Shown here: in pieces, positions 24,798 to 33,649 of the stretch
Layout of the letters: each line of letters opens with the position of its first letter
Numbering within the stretch: position 1 is the stretch's first letter
NCBI GenBank assembly: GCA_900473795.1
Contig: UCMT01000008.1
Location: 124,001 to 188,000 of the forward strand
Length of the DNA: 64,000 nucleotides
Direction: 5' to 3'
Origin: Hyphomicrobiales bacterium
GTDB taxonomy: Bacteria; Pseudomonadota; Alphaproteobacteria; Rhizobiales; Rhizobiaceae
Translations under genes and position numbers: made by a program
The notes under the pieces: model-generated
Database searches by the model: none
The model's input: only the letters and a program-made list of their open reading frames with translations
What the model was told of the DNA's origin: nothing

Positions 24798-25823
24798 TCA
24801 GTTCAGATCGATGACGATCTTGCCGAACGGCCCGCGGTCGAGATGATCGAGCGCGGCTTGCAGGTCTTCGAGCGGGTAGCGTGCGTCGATGACGGGCTTG
24901 ATGCCTGTCGAATCGATGGCGCGGGAAAAATCCTCGAGCGCACGCCGATGACCGACGCTGATGCCCTGGATGACCGGTGATTTCAGCAGCAGCGGTCCGG
25001 CTGGTCCGGCGATTTCGAAACCGTCGAGAACGCCGATCATCGAGATTTTCCCGTGCACTGCCACGGCGCGGATCGACTGGGCAAGGCTCGGGCCGCCGGC
25101 AATCTCCAGAATATGGTCGACGCCAGTGTCACCGGTGAGACGGTAGGTCGCCTCGACCCAGTCTTCCTCGCTGCTGTTGATGCCATGGTCAGCGCCGAGC
25201 GCCTTTGCCTTCTCCAGCTTTTCATCGCTTCGCGACGTGACGATGACCGTCGCACCATGCGCCTTGGCAATCTGCAGGCCGAACAGCGCGACGCCGCCCG
25301 TGCCCTGGACAAGCACTGTCGATCCGGCTTTCAGCCCGCCGCGCTCGATCAGAGCGAACCACGCGGTAAGACCGGCAACGGGCAGGGTGCTTGCCTCGGC
25401 ATCATTCAGACTTTCGGGCGCCGCAGAGAACCAGTTTTCCGAAAATACCACATACTCGGCAAGCACACCCTGATAGACGCCGCCAAGCGTCTGATAGGCC
25501 GGTACGCGCGCATTGCCGTTGTCTGCGGCGTCGATCCAATCCGGCTTGAAAGTGGAAATGACCCGGTCACCCGGCTTGAAGCGGGTGACACCGCTTCCAA
25601 CGGCCTCTACCACGCCGGCCATGTCGGATGCGGGGACAAAGGGCTGCGGCAGCTCCAGCCCCATGCCTGTTTCGATGACCAGTTTGTCGCGATAGTTGAG
25701 CGAGGCCGCGGATACCTTCACGCGGATTTCACCCGGGCCCGGTTGCGGGACCGCCACGGTTTCGAGCTTCAGCTTGTCGCGCCCGATGGCCGCCAACGAC
25801 CAGCGCCTCATTGTGTCCGTCAT
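24798..25823 (-). CDS. Zinc-independent NAD(P)-dependent alcohol dehydrogenase / quinone oxidoreductase-like (MDR family)
   Basis: The 341-residue medium-chain dehydrogenase starts at ATG 25823 with an AGGAGA ribosome-binding sequence. The GroES-like N-terminal half (ASLNYRDKLVIETG, PASDMAGVVEAVGSGV) and the Rossmann motif VLVQGTGGVALFG are clear. The catalytic zinc cysteines of classical alcohol dehydrogenases are missing, which places it among zinc-free quinone-oxidoreductase-like members. It is divergently transcribed from a LysR regulator, which probably controls it. The substrate is unknown. Confidence 0.88.
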   Translation of the reverse strand: MTDTMRRWSLAAIGRDKLKLETVAVPQPGPGEIRVKVSAASLNYRDKLVIETGMGLELPQPFVPASDMAGVVEAVGSGVTRFKPGDRVISTFKPDWIDAADNGNARVPAYQTLGGVYQGVLAEYVVFSENWFSAAPESLNDAEASTLPVAGLTAWFALIERGGLKAGSTVLVQGTGGVALFGLQIAKAHGATVIVTSRSDEKLEKAKALGADHGINSSEEDWVEATYRLTGDTGVDHILEIAGGPSLAQSIRAVAVHGKISMIGVLDGFEIAGPAGPLLLKSPVIQGISVGHRRALEDFSRAIDSTGIKPVIDARYPLEDLQAALDHLDRGPFGKIVIDLN

Positions 25824-25880
25824 GTTCGTCTCCTGCTTGGTAGGTTCCATGAATGAGGCGAAACTAGCATTGCGTTTCAG

Positions 25881-25893
25881 TCGCCAGTGGCGA
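25881..25893. promoter_or_regulatory. Inverted repeat between the dehydrogenase and LysR genes
   Basis: TCGCC-AGT-GGCGA is a perfect five-base-arm inverted repeat in the 110-base divergent promoter region. It is a candidate operator for the adjacent LysR protein. Confidence 0.35.
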
Positions 25894-25933
25894 TAAGATT
25901 TCCGATAATTGTTTCCTTGAGAGCGACAAATAG

Positions 25934-26887
25934 ATGAATGATCGTTTGAATGGCGTGTCCGTCTTTGTCGAAGCGGTTGAGTCCGACAGCTTTTCTGCGG
26001 CAGCGCAGCGGCTGAACCTGTCTCGCTCTGCCGTGGCCAAGACCATCGGCCGGCTGGAGGAGCGGCTTGGTACTCGTCTGTTCCACCGCACCACACGCAG
26101 CCAGACGCTGACCGAAGACGGCCAGGCTTTCTACGAGCGCTGCCTGCGCGCGCTCGAAGAGTTGCGGGCAGGCGAGGCGATGCTCGAATCGGGGCGCAAG
26201 GAAGTTGCCGGCCGCCTGCGGGTTTCCATGCCGGTTCTTTTCGGCCGCCGCTGCGCGGCGCCGATTCTGCTGAAGTTTGCGCAGGACCATCCGAAACTCG
26301 AGCTCGACCTGAACTTCACCGACAGCCGGGTCGATCTTGTCAACGAGGGATTTGATCTCGCCATCCGCAATGGCCCGCTCGGCGAATGGCCGGGCCTGAT
26401 GGCCAGGCGTCTGGCGCACCAGCTAATGACGGTCTGCGCCTCCCCGGACTATCTGCGGGTCCACGGCGTGCCGAAGACGAGGGAAGACCTGCTTGATCAC
26501 ACGGCGATCCTCTATGCGCGCTCCGGTCGGGCGCGCTCCTGGCTTTTTCCGGTCGAGGGGGCGCCGGACCTCGAAATCATGCCGCGCTCGCGCATGCGCT
26601 TTGATGATCTGGAGATGATCGCGGACGCTGCAGCACAGGGGCTGGGGCTCGTCTGGCTGCCCTGCTGGCTCGTGCGCGAACGGGTGAGGGACGGCAGCCT
26701 CGTCTGTCTCTTCCAGAATGAATCGAGGCTTTCTTTCGACTGCTACGCCGTCTGGCCGCAGACGCCACATCTGCCGCTCAGGGTACGGCTTGCCATCGAC
26801 GCCCTGGCCGAGGGCCTGCCTGCGGCGACGCGGCTTGACGAGGCTCGTGTCCAGCCATCTGATGTTTGCGCAACACCATTGCCATAA
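25934..26887 (+). CDS. LysR family transcriptional regulator
   Basis: The 317-residue protein has an N-terminal winged HTH (FVEAVESDSFSAAAQRLNLS, SAVAKTIGRLEERLGTRLFH) and a LysR substrate-binding domain from about residue 90. It is of the CrgA-like/AaeR group, in which regulators often respond to aldehydes or aromatic compounds. It is divergent from the MDR dehydrogenase gene, 110 bases apart, which it most likely regulates. Confidence 0.93.
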   Translation: MNDRLNGVSVFVEAVESDSFSAAAQRLNLSRSAVAKTIGRLEERLGTRLFHRTTRSQTLTEDGQAFYERCLRALEELRAGEAMLESGRKEVAGRLRVSMPVLFGRRCAAPILLKFAQDHPKLELDLNFTDSRVDLVNEGFDLAIRNGPLGEWPGLMARRLAHQLMTVCASPDYLRVHGVPKTREDLLDHTAILYARSGRARSWLFPVEGAPDLEIMPRSRMRFDDLEMIADAAAQGLGLVWLPCWLVRERVRDGSLVCLFQNESRLSFDCYAVWPQTPHLPLRVRLAIDALAEGLPAATRLDEARVQPSDVCATPLP

Positions 26888-26974
26888 TTGCAACTCTTAG
26901 GCTCAAGCCCATTGGCTTTTCAGCCGCATTTACCTATAGGTTCGCCAAAACATGCATTCGAAAGAGGTAAGCGC

Positions 26975-27253
26975 GTGACAGCTACATTCGACAAGGTTGC
27001 GGACATTATCGCCGAGACAAGCGAAATCGACCGCGAGACGATTACACCGGAAAGCCACACGATCGACGATCTCGGCATCGACAGCCTGGACTTCCTCGAC
27101 ATCGTCTTTGCGATCGACAAGGAATTCGGCATCAAGATTCCGCTCGAGCAGTGGACCCAGGAAGTCAACGAAGGCAAGGTTTCGACGGAGGAATATTTCG
27201 TCCTAAAGAACCTCTGCGCCAAGATCGACGAACTGAGGGCCGCCAAGGGCTGA
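26975..27253 (+). CDS. acpXL: Acyl carrier protein AcpXL for very-long-chain fatty acid of lipid A
   Basis: AcpXL carries the growing 27-hydroxyoctacosanoate-type chain that is added to rhizobial lipid A. The 92-residue product starts at GTG 26975 with AGAGG nine bases upstream; a longer open frame upstream is non-coding. The phosphopantetheine serine lies in [19 protein letters not shown], and the C-terminal extension ([22 protein letters not shown]) is characteristic of AcpXL rather than the housekeeping AcpP. A strong terminator follows at 27302, so acpXL is probably expressed at a higher level than the enzyme genes downstream. Confidence 0.96.
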
Positions 27254-27301
27254 CGAATGTCCCGCGTTCAACACGCGGGAACACGTGCAACAACCATATC
27301 G

Positions 27302-27350
27302 ATGCCGCCTGTCGCGTGGACTGCGCTTGACAGGCGGCATTTGCGTTTTT
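27302..27350 (+). terminator. Rho-independent terminator after acpXL
   Basis: ATGCCGCCTGTC (27302-27313) pairs exactly with GACAGGCGGCAT (27329-27340) across a 15-base loop, followed by TTGCGTTTTT. A smaller hairpin (CCCGCGTTCAACACGCGGG, 27260-27278) lies directly after the acpXL stop. Confidence 0.9.
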
Positions 27351-27493
27351 ACTTGACGGTCGCATGATCGCGCCACCGCACCGGCTTTCGGGCGGGCCAC
27401 ACCAGGCGAGGTCGTGCGCGGATTTGAAATCCGGAGCATTCCAGGCGCTGTATCGCGATGCGCCGCGCTCCGGGCCAGCTGGATTTGCTCCTG

Positions 27494-27979
27494 ATGCTCC
27501 TTGAATATTTTCAGATGATCGACCGGGTCGAGACCCTCGATCTTACCGCCAAGACGCTGACGGCGCGCTCGGTCGTTCCTGCCAAGAGCCCCGTCTTCGA
27601 GGGTCACTTTCCCGGCTATCCGCTGGTGCCCGGCGTTCTCCTGATCGAGACGATGGCGCAGGCCTCGGGTTTTCTCGTTCTGGCGGCGACCGGTTTTGCG
27701 GCCATGCCGTTCCTGATGTCGGTCGATGGCGCCAAGATGCGCACTTTCGTCGAGCCGGAAGCCGTGCTCGACATCGAGGCTTTTCTGGAGCATGACGGCT
27801 CCGGCTTTGCCGTTACCAAGGCAAAAATCACCTCGCAGGGCAAGAAGGTCTGCGACGCACAATTGAAACTGCGGACCATGCCGTTCGATCAGGTGCCGCT
27901 TGGACCGATCGTAAGGAAGCGTGCCGAAGAAGTTGGGCTGATGGCGGCGATGGCGGCCACAGCCGCGACGGGGGAATGA
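27494..27979 (+). CDS. fabZXL: 3-hydroxyacyl-ACP dehydratase, FabZ-like, of the very-long-chain fatty acid locus
   Basis: The hot-dog-fold dehydratase removes water from 3-hydroxyacyl-AcpXL during elongation. The start is set at ATG 27494 (MLLEYFQMIDRVE); 12 upstream in-frame codons could extend it. The FabZ active-site histidine lies in FEGHFPGYPLVPGVLLIETMAQ, where the glutamate also fits the catalytic pair. The product is 161 residues, and its stop overlaps the fabF2XL start (ATGA at 27976-27979). Confidence 0.93.
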   Translation: MLLEYFQMIDRVETLDLTAKTLTARSVVPAKSPVFEGHFPGYPLVPGVLLIETMAQASGFLVLAATGFAAMPFLMSVDGAKMRTFVEPEAVLDIEAFLEHDGSGFAVTKAKITSQGKKVCDAQLKLRTMPFDQVPLGPIVRKRAEEVGLMAAMAATAATGE

Positions 27980-29184
27980 CGATGGGCAAATCGGCCAATG
28001 ATGTTGTGATTACCGGTGTCGGCATCGTCACCAGCCAGGGGGTGGGCACCGAAGTGCATACTGCGCTTCTCACCGCTGCCCAGACGCCGGCCGTGCGCGT
28101 CGAGACCGAACGCTTCGCGCCTTATCCCGTGCATCCGCTGCCGGAAATCGACTGGTCGCAGCAGATCCCGAAGCGCGGCGACCAGCGGCAGATGGAAAAC
28201 TGGCAGCGCCTCGGCGTCTTCGCGGCAGGGCTGGCACTGGATGACGCCGGCTTCAAGGATGACCTCGAAGCCTGCAGCAGCATGGACATGATCGTCGCGG
28301 CCGGCGGCGGGGAGCGCGACATCACCGTCGATTCGCTGATCGTCGACGAGGGGCTGAAGCGGAACGACCGCGAGCGGCTTCTCAACGAGAAGCTGACGAC
28401 GGAACTGCGCCCGACCCTGTTCCTTGCCCAGCTTTCGAACCTGATGGCCGGCAACATCTCCATCGTGCACAAGGTGACCGGCTCCTCCCGCACCTTCATG
28501 GGCGAAGAGGGGGCGGGCATTTCGGCCGTGGAAACCGCTTTCGCCCGCATCAAGGCGGGCCAGTCCAGCCATACGCTCGTCGGCGGCGCCTTCGTGGCCG
28601 AACGGCAGGACGTGCTGCTCCTGATCGAGGCTATCCAGGGCCATGCCCGTGGCGAATGGCAGCCGCTCTGGGCGCGCAAGACCGAAGACGGCGGCGGCAT
28701 GATCCTCGGTTCGGTCGGCGCTTTCCTCGTTCTGGAATCGCGCGCTCATGCGGAGGCGCGCGGCGCCCATATCTATGCGGCGATCGACACGATCGAGGGC
28801 GATCGAGGCAGCCGCGATGCTGGCCGGTTGGAAGCGCGGCTCGAACGGCTTCTGGAGCCGGCGAAGGAGCTGGCGGGCGAGAGCACCGTTGTCTTCTGCG
28901 GCACGACCGGCTTTCACGATCTGGCTGCGCGCGAGCAGGCGGTGCTCGAAGCAGCGGTTCCCGGTGCTGCGCTTCGCGCCTATGGTGGCCTGACCGGTCA
29001 TGCGCTTGAAACCCAGTTCCCGCTTGGCCTGGCGCTCGCCGCACTGACGCTTGACGGCGGGGCGAAGGTTCCGCCGTTCGACACCGGCCACGAAAGGGCG
29101 ATGACCGCTAGGGCAACGGCGGCCGTGGTCACAACTGTCGGCCATGTTCGTGGCGAGGGCGTTGCCCTCCTGTCGGCCAAGTGA
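27976..29184 (+). CDS. fabF2XL: Beta-ketoacyl-ACP synthase-like protein FabF2XL, active-site residues altered
   Basis: This 402-residue thiolase-fold protein is homologous to FabF but does not keep the Cys-His-His triad. Where FabF1XL has a TACASG nucleophile, this protein has TGSSRTF near residue 168. The NAHGTST histidine block is replaced by FCGTTGFHD. Only the last GH motif (YGGLTGHALE) remains. This pattern is like the chain-length-factor (KS-beta) partner of a heterodimeric ketosynthase. The gene is coupled to fabZXL upstream and followed by fabF1XL 13 bases later, so the two probably form a pair. Confidence 0.9.
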   Translation: MTMGKSANDVVITGVGIVTSQGVGTEVHTALLTAAQTPAVRVETERFAPYPVHPLPEIDWSQQIPKRGDQRQMENWQRLGVFAAGLALDDAGFKDDLEACSSMDMIVAAGGGERDITVDSLIVDEGLKRNDRERLLNEKLTTELRPTLFLAQLSNLMAGNISIVHKVTGSSRTFMGEEGAGISAVETAFARIKAGQSSHTLVGGAFVAERQDVLLLIEAIQGHARGEWQPLWARKTEDGGGMILGSVGAFLVLESRAHAEARGAHIYAAIDTIEGDRGSRDAGRLEARLERLLEPAKELAGESTVVFCGTTGFHDLAAREQAVLEAAVPGAALRAYGGLTGHALETQFPLGLALAALTLDGGAKVPPFDTGHERAMTARATAAVVTTVGHVRGEGVALLSAK

Positions 29185-29197
29185 GGAGTGAATCATC

Positions 29198-30484
29198 ATG
29201 ACTGCATCGAAATTCACCGATCATCTCGGCCGGCCGATCATCGCGGTGACCGGCATGGGTGTCATCACCTCGCTCGGCCAGGGGCTGGAGGACAATTGGG
29301 CGGCGCTGACCGCCGGCGTTTCCGGCATCCACGCGATCAAGCGCTTTCCGACGGAAGGATTGTCGACCCGCATTTCCGGCACCGTCGATTTCATCGATGT
29401 GCCGGCGGAAAATTCCGTTGAGCGCTCCTATGCCTTCGCTCGCGCGACGACGGAGGAAGCGCTGGCACAGGCCGGGCTTTCCGGCGATTTCAACGGGCCG
29501 CTGTTCCTTGCTGCCCCGCCGATCGAGCCGGAATGGAGCGACCGCTTTGCGCTCGCCGACCGGGCACCGGCCTCCGAACGCCCGGGCGATGCCTATGACC
29601 GTTTCATGGCGGTTCTGCGCAACAAGGCCGATCCCGTCTTTCACGAAGCCATGCTGTTCGGCGCCATTTCCGAGCGCCTGGCCGATCGTTTCGGCACGCG
29701 CGGCCTGCCGGTCACGCTTTCGACCGCCTGCGCTTCCGGCGCGACCGCGATCCAGCTCGGCGTCGAGGCGATCCGCCAGGGCCGCACCGACCGCGCGCTG
29801 ACGGTTGCGACCGACGGTTCGGTCAGCGCCGAAGCGCTGATCCGCTTCTCGCTGCTGTCGGCGCTTTCGACCCAGAACGATCCCCCGGAGAAGGCCTCCA
29901 AGCCCTTCAGCAAGGATCGCGACGGTTTCGTCATCGCCGAAGGCGCGGCAACGCTGGTGCTCGAAAGCCTCGAAGCGGCGATCGCCCGCGGCGCCCGCGT
30001 GCTCGGCATCATGAAGGGCTGCGGCGAGAAGGCCGACCTCTTCCACCGCACCCGCTCGTCGCCGGACGGCGGCCCGGCGATCGCGACGATCCGCGCGGCG
30101 CTGGACGATGCCGGCCTCGCCGAAAGCGGCATCGGCTACATCAATGCCCATGGCACCTCGACGCCGGAAAACGACAAGATGGAATACGGCGCTATGTCGG
30201 CGGTGTTCGGCGAGGCGCTCGCCAGCATCCCGGTGTCGTCGAACAAGTCGATGATAGGCCACACGCTGACGGCGGCCGGCGCAGTCGAGGCGGTGTTTTC
30301 GTTGCAGACCATGCTGACCGGCACCCTGCCGCCGACGATCAACTACACCAATGCCGATCCGTCGATCGTGCTCGACGTCGTGCCGAATGTGAAGCGGGAT
30401 GCAAAGGTGACGGCCGTCCTGTCGAACTCCTTCGGCTTCGGTGGCCAGAACGCCAGCCTTGTCATGACGGCGGAACCCGCCTAA
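29198..30484 (+). CDS. fabF1XL: Beta-ketoacyl-ACP synthase FabF1XL
   Basis: The 428-residue condensing enzyme keeps a full catalytic triad: cysteine in STACASGATAIQ, histidine in INAHGTSTPEND and histidine in KSMIGHTLTAAGAVE. It elongates the acyl chain bound to AcpXL. The ribosome-binding sequence is GAGGAG about 10 bases before ATG 29198. It lies between the degenerate homologue fabF2XL and the dehydrogenase gene, in the order known from other rhizobial acpXL-lpxXL loci. Confidence 0.95.
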   Translation: MTASKFTDHLGRPIIAVTGMGVITSLGQGLEDNWAALTAGVSGIHAIKRFPTEGLSTRISGTVDFIDVPAENSVERSYAFARATTEEALAQAGLSGDFNGPLFLAAPPIEPEWSDRFALADRAPASERPGDAYDRFMAVLRNKADPVFHEAMLFGAISERLADRFGTRGLPVTLSTACASGATAIQLGVEAIRQGRTDRALTVATDGSVSAEALIRFSLLSALSTQNDPPEKASKPFSKDRDGFVIAEGAATLVLESLEAAIARGARVLGIMKGCGEKADLFHRTRSSPDGGPAIATIRAALDDAGLAESGIGYINAHGTSTPENDKMEYGAMSAVFGEALASIPVSSNKSMIGHTLTAAGAVEAVFSLQTMLTGTLPPTINYTNADPSIVLDVVPNVKRDAKVTAVLSNSFGFGGQNASLVMTAEPA

Positions 30485-30539
30485 TCCGACAGGCGACATT
30501 TTTGATGAAAGACGCCCTTGGGCGAAGGACTAAAATATC

Positions 30540-31568
30540 ATGCGCGCTTTGCAACTGATCGACGACCGCAAGCTGGAAATCACCGACCTTCCCGAGCCGG
30601 AAGCGCCGGGACCCGGTGAGGTCACGCTGCGGGTCAAGGCCGTCGCGCTCAACCATATCGACGTCTGGGGCTGGCGCGGCATGGCTTTTGCCAAGCGCAA
30701 GATGCCGCTGGTGATCGGCGCGGAAGCGTCGGGTGTCGTTGATCTGATCGGCCCCGGCGTCGCCAATGTGCTGCCCGGCCAGCTCGTCTCGATTTATGGC
30801 GCGCGCACTTGCGGCCTCTGCCGAGCGTGCCGAGAAGGGCGTGACAATCTCTGCGAGCATGTCGGCGGTGTCCACGGCTTCCATCTTGACGGCTTCGCCC
30901 AGGAGAAGGTCAATCTTCCGGCGCGCCTGCTCGTTCCGGCACCTCCCGGTGTCGATGCGGTGGCCGCGGCCGTGGCGCCCGTGACCTTCGGCACCGTCGA
31001 GCACATGCTGTTCGACAACGCCAAGCTCGAGCCCGGCGAAACCATCCTCATTCACGCCGGCGGCTCGGGCATCGGCTCGGCGGCGATCCAGCTTGCCAAG
31101 AAGATCGGCTGCACCGTCATCACCACCGTCGGCTCCGACGACAAGATCGAGAAGGCGAAGGCGCTCGGCGCCGATCACGTCATCAACTACCGCACCGATC
31201 GCTTCGAGGGCGTGGTGCGCAAGCTGACCAAGAAGAAGGGCGTCGACGTCGTCTTCGAACATGTCGGCAAGGATACGTGGGCAGCCTCGATGTTCAGCCT
31301 GAAGCGCGGCGGGCGTCTGGTCACCTGCGGCTCGACCTCGGGCGTCTCGACGGACATGAACCTGATGATGCTGTTCCAGCAGCAGCTGAAGCTGCTCGGC
31401 TCCTTCGGCTGCCGCATGGAGAACATGGCCAATGCCATGCAGAAGATGGCGCGAGGCCTCGTGCATCCGGTCATCGACACCGAAGTCGGTTTCAACGAAA
31501 TCGACAAGGCGCTGGAGCGCATGGAAACGCGGCAGGTCTTCGGCAAAATCATCCTGCGAATGGACTGA
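30540..31568 (+). CDS. adh2XL: Zinc-binding dehydrogenase of the acpXL-lpxXL locus
   Basis: This 342-residue medium-chain dehydrogenase has the Rossmann motif LIHAGGSGIGSAAIQLA and a structural zinc cluster (CGLCRACREGRDNLC). Its position between fabF1XL and lpxXL matches the alcohol-dehydrogenase-like gene of this locus in other rhizobia, where it is proposed to act in chain elongation, perhaps as enoyl or hydroxyl reductase. Its precise step is not established. A 6-base gap separates its stop from the lpxXL start. Confidence 0.88.
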   Translation: MRALQLIDDRKLEITDLPEPEAPGPGEVTLRVKAVALNHIDVWGWRGMAFAKRKMPLVIGAEASGVVDLIGPGVANVLPGQLVSIYGARTCGLCRACREGRDNLCEHVGGVHGFHLDGFAQEKVNLPARLLVPAPPGVDAVAAAVAPVTFGTVEHMLFDNAKLEPGETILIHAGGSGIGSAAIQLAKKIGCTVITTVGSDDKIEKAKALGADHVINYRTDRFEGVVRKLTKKKGVDVVFEHVGKDTWAASMFSLKRGGRLVTCGSTSGVSTDMNLMMLFQQQLKLLGSFGCRMENMANAMQKMARGLVHPVIDTEVGFNEIDKALERMETRQVFGKIILRMD

Positions 31569-31573
31569 ACATC

Positions 31574-32512
31574 GTGCGCATGCTGATCACACGGCTGGTT
31601 CTTTCGGTGGAGCATTTCCGCCAGTGGGCGATCGCGCAGTTCGTCTTCCTGCTGCTTGGTACGCTCAAGCTGTTTCCGGCCAATGGCGCGATCGAATTTG
31701 CCGATCGTTTCACCCGCTGGCTCGGACCGAAGCTGAAGCGCCGGCACAAGCTGACGATGACGAACCTGCGCAATGCCTTTCCCGAAAAGAGCGAGGCGGA
31801 GATCGAGGCGATCGCCCTCGAAAGCTGGGGCAGTATCGGCAGGCTGGCAGCCGAATACGTCTTTCTCGACGAACTCTTCGATTTCGATCCGGAAAAACCC
31901 GAGCCGGGCCGCATCGAAGTTTCGGGCATCCCGCTGTTCGTCGAGTTGCGCGACAATCCGCGTCCGTTCATCGTCTTTACCGCCCATAGCGGCAATTTCG
32001 AGCTGCTGCCGGTTGCCGGTGCGGCCTTCGGTCTGGATGTGACGGTGCTCTTCCGGCCGCCGAACAACCCTTACGTTGCCGACAAGGTGTTCGATTTCCG
32101 CAAGCAACGCATGGGCAATCTCGTCCCGTCGCATGCCGGCTCCTCGTTCACGCTCGCGCGCAAGCTGGAGGCGGGCGGCGCTGTCGGTGTGCTCGTCGAC
32201 CAGAAGTTCCGCAAGGGACTGACGACCCAGTTCTTCGGCCGGGACGTCCGCACCAATCCATTGCTTGCCAAGCTGGTGCGGCAGTTCAATTGCGAGGTCT
32301 ATCCGGCCCGCTCGATCCGGTTGCCGAACGGACGCTTCCGGCTCGAGCTCGAACCGGCCATCACCATTCCACGCCGGGCCGATGGTGGCGTCGATGTCAA
32401 CGCGACGGCGCAGCTTCTCAATGACAAGGTCGAGAGCTGGGTGAGGGAGTATCCCGGCCAGTGGCTCTGGTATCACGACCGCTGGAACATCAAGCGCAGC
32501 CTGAAGGACTGA
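31574..32512 (+). CDS. lpxXL: Lipid A C28 acyltransferase LpxXL
   Basis: The 312-residue LpxL/HtrB-family acyltransferase transfers the very long chain from AcpXL to lipid A precursor at the inner membrane. An N-terminal membrane anchor (AIAQFVFLLLGTLKLFP) precedes the catalytic HX4E motif in FTAHSGNFELLPVAG. Further family features are DQKFRKGLTTQFFG and PGQWLWYHDRW. GTG 31574 is the likely start, with ATG 31580 as alternative. It is the last gene of the locus. Confidence 0.94.
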   Translation: MRMLITRLVLSVEHFRQWAIAQFVFLLLGTLKLFPANGAIEFADRFTRWLGPKLKRRHKLTMTNLRNAFPEKSEAEIEAIALESWGSIGRLAAEYVFLDELFDFDPEKPEPGRIEVSGIPLFVELRDNPRPFIVFTAHSGNFELLPVAGAAFGLDVTVLFRPPNNPYVADKVFDFRKQRMGNLVPSHAGSSFTLARKLEAGGAVGVLVDQKFRKGLTTQFFGRDVRTNPLLAKLVRQFNCEVYPARSIRLPNGRFRLELEPAITIPRRADGGVDVNATAQLLNDKVESWVREYPGQWLWYHDRWNIKRSLKD

Positions 32513-32894
32513 TCGGCAGCGAGCAACGCGAGGAAGCCGTTGGGAGGCTCTCCCCGGCTGAATTAACCGGCCATTTTGCACCTTGGTCAAGCCTAGCGCG
32601 CTGGTCTTCGGATCGATGCCCGGCCGCGCGTCAGCCGGCTCCCTACCAGTCATCGGCCTGCAGAATTTCGCTCAAATCGGCAAGTGCCTGAAATAAATTC
32701 AACGGTAACGTTTCCGGCCCATGCTCGGGTGTTGAATACGGTTTGCGCGGGTGTAAGTTGACTTATTACAGCAAGACGATTGCAAGCGCTTCGGACGACT
32801 GACCATGCGCGCGACAATCGATTTATGTCTGGATTGCGTGGCGTATCTGCGGCTTCGGGGGCTTGAAAGGGTTGCGTAGGGGTGGGGTGGAAAA
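32513..32894. other. Intergenic region after lpxXL
   Basis: No gene is recognised in this 382-base gap. It holds a LacI-operator-like near-palindrome at 32703-32716 (CGGTAACGTTTCCG) and the promoter of the PAS gene. Confidence 0.45.
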
Positions 32895-33605
32895 TTGAAG
32901 GAACTGATTGACCTTTTCTGGTTCAAATATTCCCAGCTGCAATATGCCGTCAAATCCGGCGATGATCTTCTGATAAATATTCTCGACCGCGAAATCGAAC
33001 CGGTTCTGGAAGCCATCTATCACGAAGAGGCAAGGGATTCGGTGGACGCCCGCCTGCAGTTCCAGTTCGTTCTCGACCTGCTGCAGAAGGAAGCTGGCGA
33101 CGTTTCGAGCGTGCTGCGCCAGCGCGACGTCCTGCAGATCCTGGCGGACCGTTATTTGCAGGCGGGAAGCGGTGACGGTTTCGAGAAATCCTGGGCGCCG
33201 CGAACGCCCGGTAGCTTCCAGAAGGGCCGCGTCGACGAGGGCTTCCTCAACGAGGCGATCCTCGACTGCATGCCCGATCGTATTGCCGTCATCACCCCCG
33301 ACTACCGTTACCTCTACACAAATTCCGTCAATGCCGCGCGGCTGGAAGCGCGACCGATGGACCTCGTCGGCCGCCATATCGTCGAGTTCGTCGGTATTCA
33401 GCGCTTCGAGCAACGGGTCAAACCGAACCTCGACAGATGTTTTGCCGGCGAACTCGTGGATTACACCTTCGCCAAGGAGGTTGAGAGCCGCACGATCATC
33501 GTGCGCTGCCGGATGACGCCCTGCATGTCGAGCACCGGCAAGATCATCGGCGCAATCCTCATCCTCCAGGAAATCGCCGACCGCCGCCGTTCGATCGCCG
33601 CGTGA
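32895..33605 (+). CDS. PAS domain protein without output domain
   Basis: The 236-residue cytoplasmic protein starts at TTG 32895 behind GGGGTGG. Residues 1-100 are helical and acidic (LDREIEPVLEAIYHEEARD); residues ~118-225 form a PAS fold (LDCMPDRIAVITPDYRYLYTNSVNAA, DLVGRHIVEFVG) ending in ILILQEIADRRR. No kinase, cyclase or HTH follows. It might sense a small ligand or redox state and act through a partner, but no partner gene is next to it. Confidence 0.85.
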   Translation: MKELIDLFWFKYSQLQYAVKSGDDLLINILDREIEPVLEAIYHEEARDSVDARLQFQFVLDLLQKEAGDVSSVLRQRDVLQILADRYLQAGSGDGFEKSWAPRTPGSFQKGRVDEGFLNEAILDCMPDRIAVITPDYRYLYTNSVNAARLEARPMDLVGRHIVEFVGIQRFEQRVKPNLDRCFAGELVDYTFAKEVESRTIIVRCRMTPCMSSTGKIIGAILILQEIADRRRSIAA

Positions 33606-33649
33606 CGCAACGGGCGAGGGCCACCACCCGCGCGCCGAATTGATGCCGG

